Source of the DNA: an uncultured Lachnospiraceae bacterium
GTDB taxonomy: Bacteria > Bacillota > Clostridia > Lachnospirales > Lachnospiraceae
NCBI GenBank assembly: GCA_958405355.1
Contig: CATYEA010000033.1
Coordinates: 1-12,474, forward strand
Reading direction: 5' to 3'
DNA length: 12,474 bases
Positions 6,676 through 11,793 of the stretch are shown one piece after another. Each line of letters begins with the position of its first letter. Within the stretch, counting starts at the first letter, position 1. Under the pieces are notes generated by a model. It saw only the letters and a program-made list of their open reading frames with translations, had not been told where the DNA came from and did not search any database. A program made the translations under genes and the position numbers.

Positions 6676-6762
6676 CTAATTCCGATTTTTCTTTCTCTTT
6701 TCTTTAGGCTCCGGCTTTATCAGCAACCGGTCGTCGCACAGATATTCCTTACTCGTCGCCAT
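6676..6762 (-). pseudogene. TfoX N-terminal-domain miniprotein, internally deleted
   Basis: A 28-codon ORF with a good ribosome-binding site (GGGAGG, 8 bases before ATG 6762), starting 5 bases after the stop of the preceding gene. Three parts can be matched to TfoX N-terminal-domain proteins of about 110 residues: the start MATSKEYL, then DDRLLIKP from the middle (usually IYDDRLLVKP), then the Lys-rich tail EPKEKRKKNRN. The intervening parts of the domain are missing, and all joins are in frame. The match is from memory of the family. It is probably a degraded gene, but the intact start and stop leave expression of a short basic peptide possible. TfoX-like proteins have been linked to competence control only in some proteobacteria. 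Confidence 0.65.
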
Positions 6763-6767
6763 CCTTT

Positions 6768-6989
6768 TTACCTCCCTGTTTCCTGCCCGCTTTTCCGGAA
6801 GCGAACCGTCTGCTGTTTCATGGAAATTTTTTCGACCTGCCAGCCATAGGTCAACAGCTCTTTCTTATATTTCAGAAAAGAATGGTCAATGGGCAGGCCA
6901 CAGACCGTTTCAATCTCTGCAAAACTCAGCATAAGCATTTGGCTACTTTGCCCTTGTATGTACGTCCAAAGGGAATCATATTTGCTCAT
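6768..6989 (-). CDS. Small DUF7662-like protein
   Basis: Encodes 73 residues. ATG at 6989 follows AAGGAGGCGGAAACTATA; an earlier in-frame ATG at 7019 lacks a site. The protein starts MSKYDSLWTYI and contains MLSFAEIETVCGLPIDHSFL, a pattern I recall from small DUF7662-type proteins (KYDPLW..., then SF-x-E-I-E-x-x-x-G). It ends in a basic strand with KQQTVRFRKSG. No membrane segment or catalytic motif. In Clostridia such genes often lie next to TfoX-domain genes, which agrees with the TfoX-like miniprotein 5 bases downstream. Function unknown; a nucleic-acid-binding role is only a guess. Confidence 0.7.
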   Translation of the reverse strand: MSKYDSLWTYIQGQSSQMLMLSFAEIETVCGLPIDHSFLKYKKELLTYGWQVEKISMKQQTVRFRKSGQETGR

Positions 6990-7125
6990 TATAGTTTCCG
7001 CCTCCTTGAAATAAATCAATCATTGCGAATTTCTCATGTTCTTCTGCTCCATTACTTTTTCTTTTGCCCAACAATATGTTCATCACTACATAAATGGCAA
7101 TCCATAGCCCGCACTTCCAATGTAA

Positions 7126-7169
7126 CGAAACGCAGGGCCATCCATATTTCTGGATTACTGGCTCTGCGT
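7126..7169 (-). terminator. Hairpin, probable Rho-independent terminator after the DUF4097 gene
   Basis: On the minus strand ACGCAGAGCCA pairs with TGGCCCTGCGT (one G-U), with an inner stem of ATCCA and TGGAT around a six-base loop. Only TTTCGTT follows, so termination may be weak. It is a second copy of the hairpin at 8180-8229. Confidence 0.6.
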
Positions 7170-7185
7170 CTTAGCGTCTGGCTCT
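7141..7185 (-). repeat. Copy 1 of a 45-bp direct repeat (KTR gene 3' end plus hairpin)
   Basis: Identical to 8201-8245 except at 7148 (44 of 45). Translated on the minus strand it gives EPDAKTQSQ and a stop, the C-terminal end of the cysteine-rich KTR family, preceded here by in-frame Thr-Lys. The rest of the KTR gene is absent. The repeat begins directly after the DUF4097 stop codon (7186-7188). Together with copy 2 it brackets about 1.06 kb carrying the GNAT fragment and the DUF4097 gene, so recombination could delete that segment. Confidence 0.85.
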
Positions 7186-8028
7186 TTAGTTATTCCTGCC
7201 GTTGACTTTTATTCTCAAATCACCCGAAGTGGTGTCAATATCGCACTCACAGGTACCGTTCCCAAAAACAGAATTCTTTCCATCCCTTTCACCGGGCAGC
7301 TCTGATGATAGTTTTCCGCTGACCGTATCAAACCGGAGAGTCATGCCGGTATCTTCCGGTAAAATGAGCGTAACTGCGCCGGACACGGTATCCATATCAA
7401 TCCTTTCTGGGGTTTCCTCCGCGGATAGGAGCAAGGCCCCGCTGGTGGAATTCATTTCAACTGTTTCAATTCTCTGCGCTGTGACCGACGCTTTGCCCGA
7501 AACCGTGCTCACGCGCAGTTCTCTCATGGCTCCAAGCACCTCGGCTGTGACAGCTCCGGATATTGTATTGAGGTTCAGTTCTTCTGCCTGAATGGAATCG
7601 ACCTCTATCTTGGCGGACACACAGTTGATTTTCAGTTCTTTCAGCATCAATTCTTCTGGCAGCAGCACCGTCAGATTTTTTTTCAGACCATTTAAATCCC
7701 ACTCACCACTGCTGCAAAACTGAATCCGCAAGGTCGTGCCATCCAGCCAATAATGAACGCTGTTATCATTTGTCAATATCCGATTTGCTTCTTCCGAAAA
7801 ACGGACGATGTCCTCTTTGTGGGCGGCAACCTTGACGCCGCCGCTGAGCCAACAGATCTCCACCCGCTCCACAGCGTCGGTAATGCCGGACCCGCCGACG
7901 ACATATTTCTCTGCATTGTCATAATAAAAGGATGACAAGCTAGTGGGTGAATGAATCGATATCCGGCATCCACTAAGAAGCCCGACGCAGACTGCCAGTA
8001 TCATAATAATCAAAAATGGTTTTTTCAT
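7186..8028 (-). CDS. DUF4097 family beta-repeat lipoprotein
   Basis: Encodes 280 residues. ATG at 8028 follows GGGAGAAAAATAA. Residues 1-21 are a lipoprotein signal peptide with lipobox LLSGC (Cys21), so the mature protein should be lipid-anchored on the outer face of the membrane. From about residue 110 on there are repeated strands with (N/S/D)T(V/I/T)SGA/K/D: NTISGAVT, STVSGKAS, NSTSGALL, DTVSGAVT, DTVSGKLS and DTTSGDLR, the repeating unit of the DUF4097 (putative adhesin-like) right-handed beta structure. Members often accompany envelope-stress or PspC-like regulators; none is adjacent. The role is unknown. The stop codon directly meets the KTR 3' repeat, and the start lies 20 bases beyond a GNAT gene fragment. 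Confidence 0.85.
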   Translation of the reverse strand: MKKPFLIIMILAVCVGLLSGCRISIHSPTSLSSFYYDNAEKYVVGGSGITDAVERVEICWLSGGVKVAAHKEDIVRFSEEANRILTNDNSVHYWLDGTTLRIQFCSSGEWDLNGLKKNLTVLLPEELMLKELKINCVSAKIEVDSIQAEELNLNTISGAVTAEVLGAMRELRVSTVSGKASVTAQRIETVEMNSTSGALLLSAEETPERIDMDTVSGAVTLILPEDTGMTLRFDTVSGKLSSELPGERDGKNSVFGNGTCECDIDTTSGDLRIKVNGRNN

Positions 8029-8048
8029 TTATTTTTCTCCCTATACAT

Positions 8049-8138
8049 TCAAAATTCCTGCTCTGCCGCAGTGACATTCTGAAATCCTGCCGCTTTATAG
8101 CAATAGTAAGCGGCGGGGTTGTTTTCAAATACGCCAAG
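8049..8138 (-). pseudogene. 3' fragment of a GNAT acetyltransferase gene
   Basis: Minus-strand codons ending in TGA at 8049-8051 encode LGVFENNPAAYYCYKAAGFQ and a short tail, the standard last block of many GNAT enzymes (L-x-V-x-x-x-N-x-x-A-x-x-x-Y-x-x-x-GF). Upstream bases do not continue the fold, and there is no start codon. It is a broken gene end located between the KTR terminator and the DUF4097 gene. Confidence 0.8.
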
Positions 8139-8179
8139 GAATGTGCCAATACCGACCGAAATGAGAATAGATATGATTC

Positions 8180-8229
8180 AAAAAAACGCAGAACCATACA
8201 TCCATATCTCTGGATTACTGGCTCTGCGT
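8180..8229 (-). terminator. Rho-independent terminator overlapping the KTR stop codon
   Basis: On the minus strand ACGCAGAGCCA (8219-8229) pairs with TGGTTCTGCGT (8186-8196), and an inner ATCCA/TGGAT stem surrounds a six-base loop. Seven T residues follow (8180-8186). The rising arm contains the last codons of the KTR gene and its TAA (8215-8217), so terminator and coding end share bases. Confidence 0.85.
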
Positions 8230-8245
8230 CTTAGCGTCTGGCTCT
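8201..8245 (-). repeat. Copy 2 of the 45-bp direct repeat
   Basis: Forms the real 3' end of the KTR gene and most of its terminator; 44 of 45 bases match 7141-7185. This is the likely source type, since here the coding frame is complete. Confidence 0.85.
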
Positions 8246-8406
8246 GGTAAAAGCGTCATATGAAATTGTTTCAGTTTAATCAACCGCTCCTGTTTGCACT
8301 TCGGACAAAACAACAGGAAGTTTTCGAGGACCGTGTCCTTCCGTATCCATACACGGGTCTTACTATGGCAAATAGGGCATAGAAGCCATCGTCCTTGTTT
8401 TTCCAT
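8215..8406 (-). CDS. Cysteine-rich KTR family protein
   Basis: Encodes 63 residues. ATG at 8406 follows AAGGAGCAATTATAAA, one base after the DUF3021 stop, so the two genes are coupled. Two CPxC knuckles, CPIC (10-13) followed by HSKTR, and CPKC (34-37), fit a zinc ribbon. The ending EPDAKTQSQ is typical of this family. The family (Cys_rich_KTR) is small, of unknown function, and I recall it being common on Firmicutes conjugative or mobilisable elements, often labelled a conjugal transfer protein; no transfer gene is seen here. Placement behind LytTR and DUF3021 implies shared control. A second gene end of this family lies at 7141-7185. Confidence 0.88.
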   Translation of the reverse strand: MEKQGRWLLCPICHSKTRVWIRKDTVLENFLLFCPKCKQERLIKLKQFHMTLLPEPDAKTQSQ

Positions 8407-8407
8407 T

Positions 8408-8833
8408 TTATAATTGCTCCTTTTTCAATTGTTCCAACCGACGGTTCATTACCTCGGCATCCATACATCCCTGCATCCAATCAACTACACAAATCACTAC
8501 ATATACAACCACGACCGAGGCCGCAACCAAAAGCGAAGCTTTGATATCCCGCATAGGCACGACAATATACAGGAAACCAAGTATGATTGCCTCAATCATC
8601 AATACCTGAATCACCCGCCGGATAATAATCTGCCGGATGGACAGATCCTTCGCAGAATGCAGCAGTAACGAAGGAAGAATACACAAAAACGCCATGATCA
8701 CCGGTCCCCACATAGAATAGTAGGTCAGGTGCGCGTCCGGCTCTAATATCTGCCCGACAATCGCAGTATTGATTGAAATAAACAAGTGGGTAATCAAAAA
8801 GATACGAAAATACCTTACAATTGTTTCTCGCAT
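8408..8833 (-). CDS. DUF3021 four-helix membrane protein
   Basis: Encodes 141 residues. ATG at 8833 follows GGAGGGATAAGTT, three bases after the LytTR stop. Four hydrophobic segments (about 8-28, 41-59, 74-93 and 100-119) and a charged cytoplasmic tail (RRLEQLKKEQ) match DUF3021, which is typically encoded directly after a stand-alone LytTR regulator. The pair is commonly thought to work as a membrane sensor or inhibitor with its DNA-binding partner; the signal is unknown. The gene's last codons provide the ribosome-binding site for the KTR gene. Confidence 0.88.
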   Translation of the reverse strand: MRETIVRYFRIFLITHLFISINTAIVGQILEPDAHLTYYSMWGPVIMAFLCILPSLLLHSAKDLSIRQIIIRRVIQVLMIEAIILGFLYIVVPMRDIKASLLVAASVVVVYVVICVVDWMQGCMDAEVMNRRLEQLKKEQL

Positions 8834-8836
8834 AAC

Positions 8837-9277
8837 TTATCCCTCCATCAGTCTCTTTTTTAGTGTTTTGGCATACATGCGGGAAATCAGGATATCTTCT
8901 CCGTTTTTCATTCTGGCAAAGAAACGGGAAGCCAGCGCCGGGCGAAAAGACTCAATTTGTAAAAGGTTTACGATAACCGACTTGGAACAGCGTATAAATT
9001 TCCGGTCCGCATACAGTGACTCAAGCTCATACAACCGTTTTTTCACGGAGTACAGCTCGTCGGTGGTATAGGCAAAAACCTGGTCGCCAACCGCCTCAAA
9101 ATATAGGATATCGGCAAGTGGAATCTGATAGATTGCTTCATCAATATACCCGGCCACCAGATTGCCTTTCATCAGGACATATTCCTGAACATCCCGGAAA
9201 TCTGCGGTCATCTTCATACACTCTAAAACGACCTGCTCATCCTCCGGCCGTTCCACTTTTCGTATCGATACCCGCAT
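8837..9277 (-). CDS. LytTR-domain transcriptional regulator (no receiver domain)
   Basis: Encodes 146 residues. ATG at 9277 follows GGAAGGGAGTGAAAATC; the longer frame to 9358 would include the promoter region and is rejected. Residues about 45-146 form a LytTR DNA-binding domain, with IPLADILYFEAVGDQVFAYT, LYELESLYADRKFIRCSKS, VIVNLLQIESFRP and ISRMYAKTLKKRL, all in the family order. The N-terminal 45 residues are not a response-regulator receiver, so phosphorylation is not expected. It heads the operon with DUF3021 and KTR and probably controls itself through the palindrome at the promoter. Confidence 0.9.
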   Translation of the reverse strand: MRVSIRKVERPEDEQVVLECMKMTADFRDVQEYVLMKGNLVAGYIDEAIYQIPLADILYFEAVGDQVFAYTTDELYSVKKRLYELESLYADRKFIRCSKSVIVNLLQIESFRPALASRFFARMKNGEDILISRMYAKTLKKRLMEG

Positions 9278-9304
9278 GATTTTCACTCCCTTCCATTCCC
9301 ACAA

Positions 9305-9320
9305 ATACAGAATACTGTAT
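9305..9320. promoter_or_regulatory. 16-bp palindrome overlapping the LytTR operon -10 box (candidate operator)
   Basis: ATACAG AATA CTGTAT: perfect 6-bp arms around four bases. It contains the -10 hexamer of the minus-strand promoter, so a bound protein would block RNA polymerase. LytTR sites often contain an ACAGT-like core, making autoregulation plausible; TetR or another regulator is possible too. Confidence 0.55.
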
Positions 9321-9337
9321 GAATTTTTTCTTTTCAA
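9309..9337 (-). promoter_or_regulatory. Predicted sigma-A promoter of the LytTR operon
   Basis: Minus-strand TTGAAA (9332-9337), 17-base spacer, TATTCT (9309-9314), about 30 bases before the LytTR ATG. The 119-bp gap to the TetR gene holds no visible terminator. Confidence 0.7.
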
Positions 9338-9396
9338 TGCCTTATGGACAAGATGCAATATTCCCCGATGAAATTCAATTCTTCCCTGCCAGTGCC

Positions 9397-10005
9397 TTAC
9401 TCTTTCGGCATTGGACGCACAGTAGCCTGATGAATTTCTCCCGACTTAATACGGCTGAACATCGCCATGAAATCCTGCCCCAACAGCTCATTCATCTCTT
9501 CCTCTGAGAAGCTGCACACACCTGTCGCACAAAGTGCGCCAATGCCAAAGGTAAAAATCCACACATGATGAAACAGCGTCCTCGCATCCTCATAAGTCAA
9601 GCCATAATCTTTTTGAATGGTTTTCACCGAGGAAGCAGCAATTTCATCCCGGGACAGATATCCTTCTTCAAGGAAATGAGGCACTCCGTCGTTTCTCATA
9701 AACAGCAGCTCATAAAGCCTCGGTTCCTCCTTTGCAAAAAGAATCATCTGCATCCCCATCTGCTTGAAGGCAGGCGAGTAATTCACAGCCTTCTCTGCAT
9801 AACCTCTAAACCGGTTTCGGGCTGCCTTGCGAACCTCCTGCTGCACTTCCTCCATGTTCTTAAAGGCTGTAAAAACAGGACGAGCCGAAATCCCAAGACG
9901 ATTGCCAATATCTCTGGCAGTCAGAGCCTGCATTCCTTTTTCTCTGACCAGATCAAGGGCAGCTGCAATAATCTCTTCTCGTGTAAACTTCGGTTTCGGC
10001 GGCAT
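9397..10005 (-). CDS. TetR/AcrR family transcriptional regulator
   Basis: Encodes 202 residues. ATG at 10005 follows AAAGGGAGAGATTGT; a longer frame reaching 10296 crosses the promoter, the terminator and the MerR gene end and is discarded. The N-terminal HTH is clear: FTREEIIAAALDLVREKG (7-24), ALTARDIGNRLGISARPVFTAF (27-48). Residues 60-200 are helical ligand-binding type without a recognisable ligand signature. Its own consensus promoter and an inverted repeat just after the expected start site suggest autorepression. Targets may be itself, the exporter operon upstream, or the LytTR operon downstream; the sequence does not decide. Confidence 0.9.
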   Translation of the reverse strand: MPPKPKFTREEIIAAALDLVREKGMQALTARDIGNRLGISARPVFTAFKNMEEVQQEVRKAARNRFRGYAEKAVNYSPAFKQMGMQMILFAKEEPRLYELLFMRNDGVPHFLEEGYLSRDEIAASSVKTIQKDYGLTYEDARTLFHHVWIFTFGIGALCATGVCSFSEEEMNELLGQDFMAMFSRIKSGEIHQATVRPMPKE

Positions 10006-10040
10006 ACAATCTCTCCCTTTCCATTTTAAACACTCTTTGT

Positions 10041-10060
10041 TGTACATCGTTTGATGTGCA
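10041..10060. promoter_or_regulatory. Candidate TetR operator
   Basis: TGTACATC GTTT GATGTGCA: eight-base arms with one mismatch around four bases, placed about 12 bases after the -10 box and 35 bases before the TetR start codon, thus within the first transcribed bases. Position and symmetry fit autoregulation. Confidence 0.6.
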
Positions 10061-10071
10061 TCATTTGTTTT

Positions 10072-10100
10072 ATTATAATCTTCTACTGCCCTTCTGTCAA
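10072..10100 (-). promoter_or_regulatory. Consensus sigma-A promoter of the TetR gene
   Basis: Minus-strand TTGACA (10095-10100), exactly 17 bases, TATAAT (10072-10077). Both boxes are perfect, so the gene would be strongly transcribed unless repressed. Confidence 0.85.
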
Positions 10101-10116
10101 TATTCCTGCTCAAAAT

Positions 10117-10157
10117 TAAAGAAAAACTTCCGGCAGCTTTTCTTTGCTGCCGGAAGT
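10117..10157 (-). terminator. Rho-independent terminator of the ABC exporter/MerR operon
   Basis: Minus-strand ACTTCCGGCAGC and GCTGCCGGAAGT form a perfect 12-bp stem with an eight-base loop, followed by TTTTTCTTT. It lies about 20 bases after the MerR stop codon. Confidence 0.93.
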
Positions 10158-10177
10158 CGAACGTTAAAATTTGTTTT

Positions 10178-11035
10178 TTAGTTTCCATTTTCCGTTTTTT
10201 TAACTGGGATTTGTATCTCGGAAAGCCATTCTTCCTCCGTATCCTTATTCCAGACGCCATCAATATACTTCTCCCGGATATTCCCGCAGATTTCATAACC
10301 GTTATCCTCGATATACTTCAAAACAGCCTCATAGGTGCGGGCAAAATTGCGGTAAGAGCCTCTATGATAAATACAGGCTGCCTGGATTTCCGAAAATACC
10401 CGAAATCTTATTTGTTCTGCATCTTCCTTTTTCTCAGTCACAGCCTGACAAGCCTCCACCAGAATCTGTTCATCCTTATAGCCCGGCTCCAGATAGTGGG
10501 TAAAGCAGTACTCCGGAAGCGCACACTCACACCCAAGACGATCCATTTCCGCTCCCATCTCCGGCATCAAATCAAACAGCGCGTCATAGGTTTCAATCCG
10601 TCGCTGCATCGTTGCAACGATTACCGAAGGGATGGTTTTCACTAACACCAGTTCTTCGAGGGAATCGCTGGGACCTGCCAGATAACTGTCGATTACGGCC
10701 AGCTGCCTGGTCAGCTCTGCAATTTTCAACACCACCTCTGCCCGTTTTCTGGCAAGGAAAGAGGCCGGCTCAGATTCCCGATTCAGCCCCTTAATATCCT
10801 CAATGGTAAATCCAGCCTGTTTGAGCGCCGTAATCCGGTGCAGCACCGCCATCTGATTCATCGTATAATAGCGGTATCCGTTTTCCTCATCTACATAAGC
10901 CGGAAGCAGAAGGTTCTGTTCCTCATAAAAACGCAGCGTTTTGACGGTGATACGGTTCATCTGAGCGAACATACCAATCCGATATAAAAAACTAGGTGTT
11001 TTATCAAAGCATTTATGTTCTTCTCTCATTTCCAT
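10178..11035 (-). CDS. MerR family regulator with GyrI-like effector domain
   Basis: Encodes 285 residues. ATG at 11035 follows GAGGAGGGG; an earlier in-frame ATG at 11062 lies within the permease gene. Residues 17-43 form the HTH (YRIGMFAQMNRITVKTLRFY), followed by the winged part NGYRYYTMNQM and a dimerisation helix around 85-125. The C-terminal half has TIPSVIVATMQRRI and later FRVFSEIQAACIYHRGSYRN and KYIEDNGYEICG, the pattern of GyrI-like/BmrR-type small-molecule domains, so it likely senses a drug-like ligand. It is the third gene of the exporter operon, 17 bases after the permease stop, consistent with control of that exporter. Confidence 0.9.
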   Translation of the reverse strand: MEMREEHKCFDKTPSFLYRIGMFAQMNRITVKTLRFYEEQNLLLPAYVDEENGYRYYTMNQMAVLHRITALKQAGFTIEDIKGLNRESEPASFLARKRAEVVLKIAELTRQLAVIDSYLAGPSDSLEELVLVKTIPSVIVATMQRRIETYDALFDLMPEMGAEMDRLGCECALPEYCFTHYLEPGYKDEQILVEACQAVTEKKEDAEQIRFRVFSEIQAACIYHRGSYRNFARTYEAVLKYIEDNGYEICGNIREKYIDGVWNKDTEEEWLSEIQIPVKKTENGN

Positions 11036-11052
11036 GAAACACCCCTCCTCGT

Positions 11053-11793
11053 CTATTCCCACCGAAATGTCTTTACCGATATGATACCACAGATGACCGT
11101 AATCACCAAAAGTAAAATCACGATATAGCTTCCCTCCGCTAAACCTGCTCCCATGGATACCGATTTCATCAACTTTATCCCCTGGGTCAGCGGCATGACA
11201 TTGGCTGCGGCCTGAAGCTCCTTAGGAAAAATCTCGTAAGGAATCGTTGCACCAGAAAGAAACAGCATTGGGAAGTAAACAAGGCTGGTCACTGCGTTCA
11301 TTACCTTGACTGTTCTGCAAAGACTTGCAATCATCAGGCCGATAGAAAACATTGCGGCCAGTGTCAGCAGCCACGCTGCGATAAAAGTGAAAACATTGCC
11401 TTGCATTCGGTAACCAAAACATACCACTGACACGCCGAATACCAAAAGCGCGGATATTGCCGCCATAACAGCAGAACAGAGAGTATCTGCACCCAGCAAA
11501 CAGGCAGGGCTTACCGGACTGCAGTAAAATTGCTTCAGGATTTTTTTATCCCGGTAGTCCACCATGACGATGGGAATACTCATAAATGCACTACAGCAGA
11601 TTCCTACCGATATCAAAGATGCGAATGCACTCTGCAGATAAGTCATCCCACTATCTCCCGCAGCCTTTCCTCCGGCAATCATCACAATCAAAACCAGTGT
11701 TGCCACCGGCATACAAAGATTAAAGACAAAAACATCGGCAGAGCGAAAAAACAGTTTTTGCTCAATCCCATATATTTTCAAAAACCGTTTCAC
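11053..11793 (-). CDS. ABC-2 type exporter permease
   Basis: Encodes 246 residues. The start is GTG at 11793, overlapping the ATPase TGA (GTGA) with GAGGAGGTAGAGCT upstream; no nearby ATG fits. Six hydrophobic segments are visible (about 20-42, 52-76, 96-126, 130-160, 163-185, 220-240), the layout of DrrB/ABC-2 membrane subunits. MPVATLVLIVMI, FLSGATIPYEIFPKELQ and MPLTQGIKLMKS (the last typically followed by a final helix) are family blocks. It would pair with the coupled ATPase to export a drug, lipid or peptide. Length is normal for the family. Confidence 0.9.
   Translation of the reverse strand: MKRFLKIYGIEQKLFFRSADVFVFNLCMPVATLVLIVMIAGGKAAGDSGMTYLQSAFASLISVGICCSAFMSIPIVMVDYRDKKILKQFYCSPVSPACLLGADTLCSAVMAAISALLVFGVSVVCFGYRMQGNVFTFIAAWLLTLAAMFSIGLMIASLCRTVKVMNAVTSLVYFPMLFLSGATIPYEIFPKELQAAANVMPLTQGIKLMKSVSMGAGLAEGSYIVILLLVITVICGIISVKTFRWE

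Noticed and set aside
7052..7105. A 17-residue ORF with a CxxC pair (MDCHLCSDEH...)
   Set aside because: Too short, with no convincing ribosome-binding site, and another frame of the same stretch looks more protein-like.
7126..8245. The 45-bp repeats as ends of a small transposable element
   Set aside because: They are direct, encode the end of a KTR protein, and carry a terminator, so a gene-end duplication explains them better than a transposon.
10006..10296. N-terminal extension of the TetR frame
   Set aside because: It crosses a consensus promoter, an operator and a perfect terminator, and the ATG at 10005 has a good ribosome-binding site and matches the family start.
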